NCBI GenBank assembly: GCA_029553475.1
Contig: JAKPKV010000114.1
Location: forward strand, 1 to 64,000
DNA: 64,000 bases
Source of the DNA: Armatimonadota bacterium
Lineage (GTDB): Bacteria; Armatimonadota; Hebobacteria; CAIYQO01
Direction of reading: 5' to 3'
How positions within the stretch are numbered: position 1 is the stretch's first letter; each line of letters begins with the position of its first letter. Position numbers and translations under genes: made by a program. Below the pieces are notes generated by a model that was given only the letters and a program-made list of their open reading frames with translations, had not been told where the DNA came from and did not search any database. Positions 30,007-39,485 of this stretch are shown in pieces.

Positions 30007-31515
30007 TTACAACCGCGCCACTTCCAGCCCGCACAGGCTCGCCGCCCCCGTGCCCGTGTAGGTGAAGGCGATGCGGCCGGCGAGGGTGTAGGCGCCGGAG
30101 GGCTGGCTTTCGAAGGCGATGAGCGCCCAGGCGCCGTCGCGGGCGACGATCTGCTCCGCGCCGGCGGTGGAGACCACCGGCACGCGCGGGGAATACATCG
30201 CCGGGCCCTGGTGGGCGTCGAGGGTGAAGGTGAGAGTGACGTGCTCCAATTCGTCCGCCTTCACCCAGGCGGCGAGGCGGTGGCGGCTGAACGGCGGGAT
30301 CGGGTTGGCCGCGTACGAGGGGCCGAAGTAATTGAAGAGCCAGGTGGATTCGCCCCCCTCGGCGCCGTGATGGATCTCCAGCGCGCCGGTTGTCAGCTCC
30401 TTGCCGCCGGCGCGGTTCCACGCCCCCTGCCCGGCCAGGCGCCAGCAGTAGGCGTCGGGGTGGTCCATCGCCGACGCGGTGAAGCGGCAGACCGGCTCCT
30501 CGTAGATGGGCAGGTCGCACAGCGGGCGCTCGTCCGCCGCGATCTCCGCCGCCGGGGCCTGGGCATACGCCGCCGGGATTTCGCTCGCCTCCACGTCCTC
30601 CAGCGTATAGCTCAGCGCGACGCGCTGCCCGTTTTTGAAGAGGAGGTCGGCGCCGGCTTTGGGGAGCATGGCGTAGAAATGCATGTCATAGCCCCACTCG
30701 CAAATGTGGTGGCCGCAGGGGAAGCCGAATTGCGGCGTCATCTTCAGCGCGGTGCCGTCGGTCTTCTGATAGAAGTACGGCGTGCCCGGTTTCGTGACCA
30801 GGATATGGCGGTTGAACAACTGCTGCACGCCGTTCACCACGCGGTTGAAGACCAGCCGGCGCAGGCCGCGCTCCCTGGTGTCCAGCGCCACCGCCAGGAA
30901 GCGTTTCTCCCAGCGCGTGGTGAAATTGTGCTCGCCGAGGACCGGCTCCGGCAGGCCGGTCCAGTCCTGCGTCATCGGCACCTGCGGGCCGACGCCGCCG
31001 GAGAGCAGCGGGTCGTCGAACTCGATCACCGCGGCATCGTCGTCGCCCCACTGCGGCATGGCGGTAATGGAGAGCCCCTCGCCGCCGCGGATATCCTGCT
31101 TGAACTGCAAGTGGGCGGTGATGGTGTAGCGGAAGCGGTTGGACGCCGGCAGGTATTCGATGCGCACGGCCCGCTGCTCCTCCACGAGCGCGCCCAGGTC
31201 GCCCTCCACCTTCTCCGGGGTGATGGTCAGCTCGATGAACGCCTCGCCGCTATTCGTCTGCTGCACCGCCGCGCGCAGCAGTTTTGGGCCGAAGAAGCAG
31301 GACGGCATGAAGCAGACGATCTCCATCGCCCCGCCGGGCCGCAGCCGCGCCTCGCCCATGACGAACTGACGGAGCATCAGGTGCTCCTGCACGAACGAGA
31401 GGATCTTCTCACCCGCAAAGCGCACCTCGGCATACCCCGGCCGGCTGATCAACGCAAACGGCGAAGTGATGCCGTCATCCGGCCCCGCGTTCTCCGCGAA
31501 GAGATCATATTCCAT
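30007..31515 (-). CDS. Hypothetical protein of a carbohydrate-associated cluster
   Basis: Start MEYDLFAENAGPDDGITSPFALISRPGYAEVRF; beta-rich; adjacent to GH and AKR genes. Confidence 0.6.
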   Translation of the reverse strand: MEYDLFAENAGPDDGITSPFALISRPGYAEVRFAGEKILSFVQEHLMLRQFVMGEARLRPGGAMEIVCFMPSCFFGPKLLRAAVQQTNSGEAFIELTITPEKVEGDLGALVEEQRAVRIEYLPASNRFRYTITAHLQFKQDIRGGEGLSITAMPQWGDDDAAVIEFDDPLLSGGVGPQVPMTQDWTGLPEPVLGEHNFTTRWEKRFLAVALDTRERGLRRLVFNRVVNGVQQLFNRHILVTKPGTPYFYQKTDGTALKMTPQFGFPCGHHICEWGYDMHFYAMLPKAGADLLFKNGQRVALSYTLEDVEASEIPAAYAQAPAAEIAADERPLCDLPIYEEPVCRFTASAMDHPDAYCWRLAGQGAWNRAGGKELTTGALEIHHGAEGGESTWLFNYFGPSYAANPIPPFSRHRLAAWVKADELEHVTLTFTLDAHQGPAMYSPRVPVVSTAGAEQIVARDGAWALIAFESQPSGAYTLAGRIAFTYTGTGAASLCGLEVARL

Positions 31516-31596
31516 CGGTGATACCTGCCCTCGACAACGGTGTAGAGATACCATTCGCGACCGGGGGGCGAAATCCTGCCGGGGCGCGGGGGCGCG

Positions 31597-32391
31597 TTAC
31601 CGCCGGCGGCGCATGCGGGGGGTGCTGTCCAGCGCGCCGGCGATGTAGAAGAGGATGAGGGTCACGGTGAAGAGGAGCAGCGCGATGGTCATCGCCGCGC
31701 TGTGCTTCACGATCATCCCCACCAGCATGCCGATGAAGGAGAGCAGCGCGAGCAGGCCATTGATGAGGCGGATCAGCGGCCAGGGCAGCGCACCGGGCTC
31801 GGCGATGGGGAGCGCCATCGGCAGGGCGGCGGCGGGCGGCACATCTTCGGCGCCGTTCGGTCCCACGGCCGGCGCAGGAAGGCCGGCCGGCGCGGGCCGC
31901 TCGACCGGCGCCGCGGCCGGCGCTTCCGCCGCCGGCGCGGGGGCGGCGGGCTCCGCCGGCCGCGGCGGCGCGGGAAGGGTGACGGCGGGCGGCGGCGTGG
32001 TGGCCACCGGCGGCTCCGCCGCGCCGGCCTGCGTCGCCGCGTAGCTGGTGGCGGGCGGCGGGGTGAACAGCGGGCGGCCCAGCAGGCGCTCCAGCGCCTT
32101 GCGCGCCTTCTCGTTGTTCGGGCGCAGCTCCAGCACCTTCTGATAGCGCGTGAGGGCCCCATCGCGATTGCCGAGGAGCTCCTCCAGCACCCCGCCGTTG
32201 TACCAGAGCATCGCCGATTGCGGATACCGCTCGATCCCTTCCTCCAGCAGGTCAAACGCAATCGCGTATTGCTTCTGCTCGGTCAGGTGCGCGATCCCCT
32301 CGGCGTACCACCGCGGGCTTTCTTCGATGGTTCCGCCGCAGGAGGCGCAAACGTCCCCGCTGCCGTCTTTCCCGCATTCCTGGCACTTCAT
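31597..32391 (-). CDS. Zinc-ribbon, TPR and C-terminal TM protein
   Basis: MKCQECGKDGSGDVCASCGG; TPR helices; Pro/Ala linker; two TM helices. Confidence 0.75.
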   Translation of the reverse strand: MKCQECGKDGSGDVCASCGGTIEESPRWYAEGIAHLTEQKQYAIAFDLLEEGIERYPQSAMLWYNGGVLEELLGNRDGALTRYQKVLELRPNNEKARKALERLLGRPLFTPPPATSYAATQAGAAEPPVATTPPPAVTLPAPPRPAEPAAPAPAAEAPAAAPVERPAPAGLPAPAVGPNGAEDVPPAAALPMALPIAEPGALPWPLIRLINGLLALLSFIGMLVGMIVKHSAAMTIALLLFTVTLILFYIAGALDSTPRMRRRR

Positions 32392-32527
32392 CGGTGAGGA
32401 GCCTCCCATCCCATCGCCTGCGCGAGGGGGGCGCAACGCGTGTGGCGCCATCAGGCTGTGACTATCCGGCAGTATACCAGAGGTCACGGGCCGGCGCAAG
32501 TCAGCGCGGCAGGCAATCCGGGGTCCA

Positions 32528-33565
32528 TTACGGCGGCGTGATGACCCCGTCCAGGTCCCACAGGTCTTCCCAGCGCTGGCCGTCTTTCCAGAGGAACACC
32601 TGGCCTTTGATGAGGCGGCAGTTGCGGCCAATGCCGGCGATGGCGGCCATTTCGGCGTCGGTGAGCGGGTCTTCCGTCACCGCGCGCAGATTCGCCAGGA
32701 CGTTGCGGCGGGTGACGGACATGGGGATGGGCGCCGCGCCGCGCCCCACCGCCCACTTGATGCAGACCACCGCCGGATGCACGCCGTGCGCGCGGGCGAT
32801 CTCCACGATCACCGGGTCCTCGATATCCACCGTATCCTCCGGCGTGCGGTCGCGCGCGGGGCGGGCCGGCGAGCCGACGGGGCTGTAGCCGATGGGCACG
32901 ATGCCGGCGGCGACGACATAGTCGAAGAGCGCCGGCTGCTGAAAATGCGGGTGCAGCTCCATCTCGTTGCACGCCGGCGGGATCTCCGCGTCGCGCAGGA
33001 GGAGCTCCAGCTTCGGGATGGTCATGTTCGAGGTGCCGATGTGCCGCACCAGCCCCAGCTCCACCAGCCGCTCCATCTGCCGCCAGGTGCGCATGAAGTG
33101 CTCGTGGATGTAGGGCCGCGCGTCGGCGCTGCGCGCGGTGACGTCGCACTGCGGCGGGTGGAAATTCGGGAAGGGCCAGTGCACCAGGTAGAGGTCGAGG
33201 TACTCCAGGCCCAGGTCGGCCAGCGACTGCCGGCAGGCGTCGGTGACCCGGTCGTGGCTGTCATTCCATACCTTGGAGGTGACCCACAGCTCCTCGCGGC
33301 GGATGAGGCCGCTCTCCAGCATGGCGCGGAAAGACTCCCCGATGAGCCGCTCGTTGCCGTACACCGCGGCGCAGTCGAAGTGCCGGTAGCCCACCGCCGC
33401 CGCCGCCAGCACCGCCGCCGCCACCGTCTCGTGCGCCACGTGGTCGGAGCCGAACGTCCCCAACCCGATACCCGGCATGCGGGCGCCGCCGGCCAGCGCG
33501 CGCGCGGGCACGCGGCGGGGGTCAACGCCGTCGGGGGCAAGGGTGAACGCCGGGCGGGTGGTCAT
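32528..33565 (-). CDS. Aldo/keto reductase
   Basis: MPGIGLGTFGSDH; GYRHFDCAAVYGNE; LDLYLVHWPFP; GTSNMTIPKLELLL. Confidence 0.9.
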   Translation of the reverse strand: MTTRPAFTLAPDGVDPRRVPARALAGGARMPGIGLGTFGSDHVAHETVAAAVLAAAAVGYRHFDCAAVYGNERLIGESFRAMLESGLIRREELWVTSKVWNDSHDRVTDACRQSLADLGLEYLDLYLVHWPFPNFHPPQCDVTARSADARPYIHEHFMRTWRQMERLVELGLVRHIGTSNMTIPKLELLLRDAEIPPACNEMELHPHFQQPALFDYVVAAGIVPIGYSPVGSPARPARDRTPEDTVDIEDPVIVEIARAHGVHPAVVCIKWAVGRGAAPIPMSVTRRNVLANLRAVTEDPLTDAEMAAIAGIGRNCRLIKGQVFLWKDGQRWEDLWDLDGVITPP

Positions 33566-33674
33566 GGGTGCAGGCTCCTTCACAACACGTTTGCCACACA
33601 GATTCGCCGCGCGCGGCGGCGTCCCTGCCGGCCCGCCGGGCGATGCGCCGCGCTCCCAAGGGGCGGCCGCGCCG

Positions 33675-34823
33675 TCACGCGCTGACCAGCTCCCGCGCTT
33701 TCGCGCCCTCCAGGCGGTCGAGCAGCGCGGCCAGCTTCAGGCGGGCGCTCATCACGTAGGTGTCGCCGCCGCCGTAGAGGATGTAGAGATCATCCCGGTA
33801 GACGTAGGTGCCGCAGGTGAAAAGCACGTTGGCCACGCTATCGGGGAAGGGGCCGTTCACCTCGGTCTCCGTCTCCGGCACCATGATGCGGTCCAGGCGG
33901 GCGTCCAGCAGGCGCTCGGGATGGGACGGGTCGAAGCGGGCGAAGTTGAGGATGGCGGCGTCCAGGTCATATTCGCGGCGGCCGTCGCGGTGAAAATGGC
34001 CGGTATGGAAGATGACCAGGTAGCGGCGCGCGCCCAGCGGGATGGGCACCGAGCCCGCACCCACCCAACTGGTGCGCAGCGCGGGGTTCGGGTGCGCGCG
34101 CAGCACCTCGCCGCAATCACGCCAGACGCCGTCGGGCGCGTCGCTCGTTGCGAGGTGGATGGCCCACTCGCGCATCGGGCCGCGCATCGGGCGGTGCAGG
34201 AAGAGGTACTGCCCGTCAATGGCCTTCGGGAAGTAGACGCCGTCCTTATTATTCGTGCAGTTGATGTCGCCGCGCAGCGCGCCGAGCTTCTCCCAGTGCA
34301 GCAGGTCGGCCGAGCGCGCGGCGCAGAGGTTGGCCTTCCAGCCGTGGGCCTCCGGCACGTCCTGCACGCCGCAGTAGACGGCGTAATAGGCGTCGCCGAT
34401 TTGCGTGACGCGCGGGTCTTCCACGCCCAGGCCGTCGTCATCGGTGGCACGGACGCTCGGGCTGATGAGCGGCGCCGCGCGGCGCGCCAGCAGGTGGCGG
34501 GTGTCCGGCGTGAAGCAGGCCAGCCCGGTGAAGGAGCGGGTGAAGCGGAATCCCGGATCGTGCAGCGGGCGGGCGCGGTAGTGCGCGGCGACGATGCCGT
34601 CGCGCAGCTTGGGGTCGTCCAGCTCGTCCGTCTCCAGCAGGCGGGCGATGAGCGGGTCGTGCGCCGCCGAGCGCGGCAGGTAGACCGTCGCCGTGTTGAA
34701 GGTCACGCCGCTTTCCCACCAGTGCGCGGTGGGGGCGATGATCGGCTCGCCGCCGTGGAGCCGTTCGACGGGCAGACCGGGACAGACCGGCAGATTGCCG
34801 TTGGGGCCGGGCAGGATCAGCAT
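33675..34823 (-). CDS. Glycoside hydrolase family 130-like (glycosidase/phosphorylase)
   Basis: ESGVTFNTATV; GVEDPRVTQIGDAYYAVYCG; LYGGGDTYVMSARL. Confidence 0.7.
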   Translation of the reverse strand: MLILPGPNGNLPVCPGLPVERLHGGEPIIAPTAHWWESGVTFNTATVYLPRSAAHDPLIARLLETDELDDPKLRDGIVAAHYRARPLHDPGFRFTRSFTGLACFTPDTRHLLARRAAPLISPSVRATDDDGLGVEDPRVTQIGDAYYAVYCGVQDVPEAHGWKANLCAARSADLLHWEKLGALRGDINCTNNKDGVYFPKAIDGQYLFLHRPMRGPMREWAIHLATSDAPDGVWRDCGEVLRAHPNPALRTSWVGAGSVPIPLGARRYLVIFHTGHFHRDGRREYDLDAAILNFARFDPSHPERLLDARLDRIMVPETETEVNGPFPDSVANVLFTCGTYVYRDDLYILYGGGDTYVMSARLKLAALLDRLEGAKARELVSA

Positions 34824-35072
34824 GGTGAAAAGGCCTCGATTTCCAGATGTGATGGTAGAGCGCGCCGCGGGCCGTGGGGATAAGCCCGTCTCTCGCGGAG
34901 GGGGAGTCCGCTTCACCGCATTCAGCGATGGTTGCAGTATTCCTGGTGGAGAAAGGCCTTACACGTGGATCACCGGGTTTTTTCAGCTTTTCTTCGCCCC
35001 GGCGCGCAACGAAAATACCCCGAACGCAGCATCCGTGCGTTGGGAGTGCGGCACGCAGCGGAACGGCGTCAC

Positions 35073-35140
35073 ACTGGGGACTGTCCCCCTGAACGCCGTG
35101 ACCCGTTGATCCACAGGGGCTGCACCGGGACTGTCCCCAT
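35073..35140 (+). repeat. Family C repeat, copy 5
   Basis: actggggactgtccccctgaacgccgtgacccgttgatccacaggggctgcaccgggactgtcccc. Confidence 0.85.
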
Positions 35141-35214
35141 ATGCCCTAGCTTTAGCGGAGGGGGAAGTGTAGCGGATCGTCACGATGTACCTTGTGCCTT
35201 CAAACACACCACCG

Positions 35215-35331
35215 GTAGTCCGCGCCCTCCGTGGCGCGTGTTGACGCATTGCTACCCCGTGCTCGATGCCGGTGGTGTCGGACACGGGTGCGCATGTCGG
35301 TCACACGCGCCGCGGAGGGCGCGGACTACAG
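35215..35331. repeat. Nested inverted repeat inside the family C pair
   Basis: GTAGTCCGCGCCCTCCGTGGCGCGTGT ... ACACGCGCCGCGGAGGGCGCGGACTAC. Confidence 0.75.
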
Positions 35332-35423
35332 AGCAAGGTGCGATGTGACATACCGCTACATTAGCGGAGGGGGGAGCTTTAGCGAAGGGGGGAGTGCCGT
35401 GCGGAGTTGCTGACGATCGCACA

Positions 35424-35491
35424 CTGGGGACAGTCCCGGTGCAGCCCCTGTGGATCACCTGACCACGGCGTTCAGGGGGACAGTCCCCAGT
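35424..35491 (-). repeat. Family C repeat, copy 6 (inverted)
   Basis: ctggggacagtcccggtgcagcccctgtggatcacctgaccacggcgttcagggggacagtccccag. Confidence 0.85.
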
Positions 35492-35644
35492 GTGACGGCA
35501 CTCCGCTCCGCTGCGTGCCTCACTACGAACGGGATGGTTTGGTCACCGGGTCTGTATTCGCACGCCTCCCAATGTCCGGGGCTTGCCCTGCCCGCGCGCA
35601 GCGTGTATCATCGGGCAGTTTTGCCGCTGGAGAGGTATCCGCCG

Positions 35645-38011
35645 ATGACGACCCGTATTGACGATCCCGTCGCGACCCAGCTCGCGCTGACCGCCGTGGC
35701 GACGGTGACGCTGCCGGACGGCGACGAGACGACGCTGACCCCCGCCCGCTGGGTGCCGGAGTTGGCGAGCGTGGCGCCGGTGCGATTGGACGGCGAGTGG
35801 GAGGTGGCCTACTGGCCCTTCGCGCGGCCCGAGGCGGAGTTGGCCGGCGGCGCGGCGGAGACGCCGTGGCAGACGGTGCGGCAGCCGGGCAAGGTCTTGT
35901 ACTATGACCCCGAGCAGTCGCCGGACACCATCCCCGGCTGGAACCGGGTGACGATGGAGCACCTGGACGCCGACGACGGGGCCATCATCCGCCGCCGGGT
36001 GACGGTGCCCGCCGACTGGGCCGGCAAGCGCGTGCTGCTGCGCTTCGAGGGCATCTACCCGGCCGGGCGCATCTACTGGGACGGGCAGCCGGTGGCCGAG
36101 CAGTGGAGCGGCCTCACCCCCATCGAGGTGGACGTGACCGACCGCGCGACCCCCGGCGGCGCGCACACGGTGGCCGTGCGTTTCTACCGCCGCCACCCCT
36201 CCGTGCAGCTCGACATGCCCCGCCACGCGCTGGAGTTCGTCGGCCTCTGCCGCGCCGCCTTCCTGCACGCGGTGGAGCCAGTGCATCTCAGCGACACCTT
36301 CCTGCGGCCGGCGCTGCTTGACGACAACACAACCGGCGTGCTGCGCGGCGAGGTGACGCTGCGCAACTGCGGCGCGCCGCTGGCCGCCGATGACGTTGTC
36401 TCCGTGGCCGTGCAGATCGCCGACGCCGACGGCGTCGCCGGGTTGATGACCTACCTCGTGACCCTGGAGGAAGCGGAGAAGACGATCAGCCTGGAGGTGC
36501 CCGCCGGGGCGGTGAAGCGCTGGAACGCCGAACAGCCGCACCTGTATACGCTGACACTCCGCGTCACCCTGAAGGGCCAGCCGGAGCAGGTACTCAGCCA
36601 GCAGATCGGCTTCCGCCGCTTCGAGGTGCGCGACGGCCGCGCCACGCTGAACGGCACACCCGTGAAATTCCGCGGGGTGAACCACCTCACGTTCCATCCC
36701 GAGGGCGGCATGTATACGCCGGAGGATTGGCTGCGCCAGAACCTGCTGATGATGAAGCGGTGCAATGTCAACGCCATTCGCACCCACTTCTACGGCCCGC
36801 GCGAGCTGGCCGACCTCTGCGACGAGCTGGGCCTCTACCTGCTGCAGGAGCTGCCCATTGATTGGGGGCATACCTACCTGCACGATCCCGTCCACCTGGG
36901 GCCGGTGCTGCACCGGCTGCAGGCGGGGGTGCGCCGCGACCGCGGGCACGCCTGCGTGATGGTGTGGAGCGTGGGCAACGAGAACCTGCCGCGCAACGAG
37001 GCGGAATACCCCGCCTTCATGCGCCATCTGCGCTGGTTCGAGCAGATGGTGAAGGCGATGGATCCCACCCGCCCGACGATGTTCCCGCCGCCGGGCCCGG
37101 CCAACGCCATCCGCGGCATTTTCGAGGCGCGCATCGGGGAGATCGCCGACATCCACTACAGCTTCACGCTCATCGGCCAGTTCCGCGAGACGGGCGAGCT
37201 GAAAAACCCGCGCACCTGGGGCATGGTGCCGGAGCAGAAGGCCTGGGAGACCACCTTCGAGACGCACACCCGCGCGCAGCTCATGGCGGCGGGGTGGAGC
37301 GGCGTCTGGTTCTCCTCGGAATACGGCATCAACAATCTGCTCGCCGACCTGCTGCACGCGCCCTATACCTCGATCATCGCCGACGTGATGGAAGACCCGC
37401 TCTCCGGCAAGAACAGCCAGCAGGTGTTCATTGATCGCCTGACCCGCGAGTGGGGGCTGATGCGCGATGATCCGAGCTGTTTGGGCGGGGCCTACTTCGC
37501 CTGGATCGCCGCCGGCGCGGGCGACCCGTGGGGATGGACGCGCTGGGGCGAGGACGCCGACTGGGGCATCCTCACCGGCGATTTGCAGCCGAAATCGGTC
37601 TACTGGGCGATGCGCGCCATCTTCTCGCCGGTGCAGTTCCCCGCGCGCGTCACCTGGCATCCGGGCGATACGACGATACACATCCCCGTCACCAGCACCT
37701 TCAACGGCCTGGACCTGGCGGACTGCACGCTGCGCACGCAGATGGCCGGCGGCCCGCCGTGGATGGGCGTGATGCGCGAGTGGCGCGACGTGCCCATGCG
37801 GGGCGCGCCGGGCGAAGCGGCCACGCTGGAGGTGCCGATCTGGGGCCGGGGCTCGCTGCACACCCTCACCGGCGGCAATCCCATCGTCTGCCGCTGCACG
37901 GTGCTGGACCCCGCCGGCTACCGGGTCATCACCGCCGACGTGCTGGTGGTGCCGGCGGAGGCGAAAACGCGCGACGAAGGGCCGATGCTCATCGGGCCGG
38001 ATGCCGAGTGA
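35645..38011 (+). CDS. Glycoside hydrolase family 2 protein
   Basis: Jelly-roll, Ig-like and TIM-barrel layout; FRGVNHLTFHPEGGMYTPEDW..NLLMMKRCNVNAIRTHFYGPR; MVWSVGNEN; WFSSEYGIN. Confidence 0.85.
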   Translation: MTTRIDDPVATQLALTAVATVTLPDGDETTLTPARWVPELASVAPVRLDGEWEVAYWPFARPEAELAGGAAETPWQTVRQPGKVLYYDPEQSPDTIPGWNRVTMEHLDADDGAIIRRRVTVPADWAGKRVLLRFEGIYPAGRIYWDGQPVAEQWSGLTPIEVDVTDRATPGGAHTVAVRFYRRHPSVQLDMPRHALEFVGLCRAAFLHAVEPVHLSDTFLRPALLDDNTTGVLRGEVTLRNCGAPLAADDVVSVAVQIADADGVAGLMTYLVTLEEAEKTISLEVPAGAVKRWNAEQPHLYTLTLRVTLKGQPEQVLSQQIGFRRFEVRDGRATLNGTPVKFRGVNHLTFHPEGGMYTPEDWLRQNLLMMKRCNVNAIRTHFYGPRELADLCDELGLYLLQELPIDWGHTYLHDPVHLGPVLHRLQAGVRRDRGHACVMVWSVGNENLPRNEAEYPAFMRHLRWFEQMVKAMDPTRPTMFPPPGPANAIRGIFEARIGEIADIHYSFTLIGQFRETGELKNPRTWGMVPEQKAWETTFETHTRAQLMAAGWSGVWFSSEYGINNLLADLLHAPYTSIIADVMEDPLSGKNSQQVFIDRLTREWGLMRDDPSCLGGAYFAWIAAGAGDPWGWTRWGEDADWGILTGDLQPKSVYWAMRAIFSPVQFPARVTWHPGDTTIHIPVTSTFNGLDLADCTLRTQMAGGPPWMGVMREWRDVPMRGAPGEAATLEVPIWGRGSLHTLTGGNPIVCRCTVLDPAGYRVITADVLVVPAEAKTRDEGPMLIGPDAE

Positions 38012-38085
38012 GCGGACAACAGCGGGGGCGCCGGAGGCTGCCCCCGCGTTCTCTCCAGGCATGCAACCTTTTATTATACAGGCAC

Positions 38086-38114
38086 TTGCGTAATCCTGAG
38101 TGTAGTGCTACTAT
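38086..38114 (+). promoter_or_regulatory. Candidate promoter of porin 1
   Basis: TTGCGT-N17-TACTAT, about 45 bp before the ATG. Confidence 0.6.
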
Positions 38115-38158
38115 TACACATCCTCACAGGTAATTACATTTCAGTAAGGAGAGCCCCC

Positions 38159-39163
38159 ATGACCCGTGTATCGCTCGCTGTCTGGCTGCTGGCCTCGTTG
38201 TGCCTGTCGCTCGCGTCGCCCGCCGCGCCCACGAAATGGATGGTGACCGGCTACGTGCAGGGCCGCGTCACGGACACGCTGGATGAAACGCCGCAGACCG
38301 CGTCAACCTTCCAGATTCGCCGCGCCTACATGTACGTCCGCGGCGCGGTGGACGAGCACATCACCGGCACGCTGCTGCTCGCCATGCAGCCCACCGTGCG
38401 CGCCGAGCACGCGTATGCCGAATACGCGGCGAAGCCGTACATGGTGCGTCTCGGCCTGGTGCCGCTGCCCCTCGGCTACGAGATCCCGCTCACCTCCAGC
38501 CGCCTCGTCACGCTGGAGCGCTCGCAGATCGTCACCGACCTGGTGGTGAAAAACGGCGGGCAGGATATCTACTTCTTCGACCGCGGCATCTTCCTCTACT
38601 ATCTGCCCGCCAAGGGGCTGAACGTCTCCGCCGCGCTCATCAACGGCCAGCCGGTGGAAAACAGCAGCGGCGCCGAGGGCCTCTTCACCAATGACCGCAA
38701 CGACGGCAAGCCGATCGTCGCCCGCGTGGGCTACAGCATTCCCGGCGGCGAAGTCGGCGTGTCCTACTACGGCGGCAATCGCCGGGTGCGCACCGCCGCG
38801 TCGGACGGCAGCCAGCGGCTGACGCTCTACGCCTTCGACCTGGCGACCAACCGCGGCCCCTTCACCATCATCGCCGAGGCGATGGCCGGCACCGACGGCG
38901 GCATCGAGAAAGAGGGCGGCTACCTCACCGTGGCCTACCGCAAGGAGGGCTCCGCGTCGCAGCCGTACCTGCGCTTCGACATCGAGGACCAGGACACCGC
39001 CGCGCCCAATACCAATTACAAGCGCCTGACCGCCGGCTACGCGTACTACCTGAACCCCGCCGCCAAGGTGTCGCTGGAATACGAGTCCATTGACGCCGGC
39101 GCGGCCTTCGCCCCCGCGCAGCCGAACAGCCGCCTGACCGGGCAGTATCAGATCATCTTCTAA
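38159..39163 (+). CDS. Phosphate-selective porin O/P-like outer membrane protein
   Basis: Signal peptide; GYVQGRVTD...FQIRRAYMYVRGAVDEHITGTLLLAMQP; LGLVPLPLGYEIPLTSSRLVTLERSQI. Confidence 0.75.
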   Translation: MTRVSLAVWLLASLCLSLASPAAPTKWMVTGYVQGRVTDTLDETPQTASTFQIRRAYMYVRGAVDEHITGTLLLAMQPTVRAEHAYAEYAAKPYMVRLGLVPLPLGYEIPLTSSRLVTLERSQIVTDLVVKNGGQDIYFFDRGIFLYYLPAKGLNVSAALINGQPVENSSGAEGLFTNDRNDGKPIVARVGYSIPGGEVGVSYYGGNRRVRTAASDGSQRLTLYAFDLATNRGPFTIIAEAMAGTDGGIEKEGGYLTVAYRKEGSASQPYLRFDIEDQDTAAPNTNYKRLTAGYAYYLNPAAKVSLEYESIDAGAAFAPAQPNSRLTGQYQIIF

Positions 39164-39199
39164 TCCCCTCGGGATACGGCTGAACATCACGTCCACAAC

Positions 39200-39224
39200 G
39201 GAGCCTCGCGTCATGCGAGGCTCC
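39200..39224 (+). terminator. Hairpin terminator after porin 1
   Basis: GGAGCCTCGCgtcatGCGAGGCTCC. Confidence 0.5.
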
Positions 39225-39233
39225 GTTCGCTTC

Positions 39234-39347
39234 CACCGGGACTGACTGCGCATGGCCGAAATCGCACTCAGTGGCATCGCTGCAACCCCGTGTCGGGCAC
39301 CGGCCCGCCATGCCATGCGGAGTCTGTCCCTTCCGCGCCGGTACCAC
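39234..39347 (+). repeat. Family H repeat, uninterrupted
   Basis: accgggactgactgcgcatggccgaaatcgcactcagtggcatcgctgcaaccccgtgtcgggcaccg...catgcggagtctgtcccttccgcgccgg. Confidence 0.8.
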
Positions 39348-39485
39348 TCTTCCGAAAATCCAGCAAACGGCGTTGCGATTTAAGGGCGCCTTGAGCATCC
39401 GTTAGCCTGCGCTTGAGAATTCAGGCGCGGTCTTTCGATATGATTAAGGCGCGACCAAATTTCCGTAGAGAGGACCCGTAGCACC

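Noticed and set aside
29685-35491. Possible CRISPR array from recurrent units
   Set aside because: Units are few, inverted in pairs, about 66 bp long and not regularly spaced; no cas genes.
35543-38062. 839-aa reverse ORF
   Set aside because: Antisense to the GH2 gene; no plausible domain.
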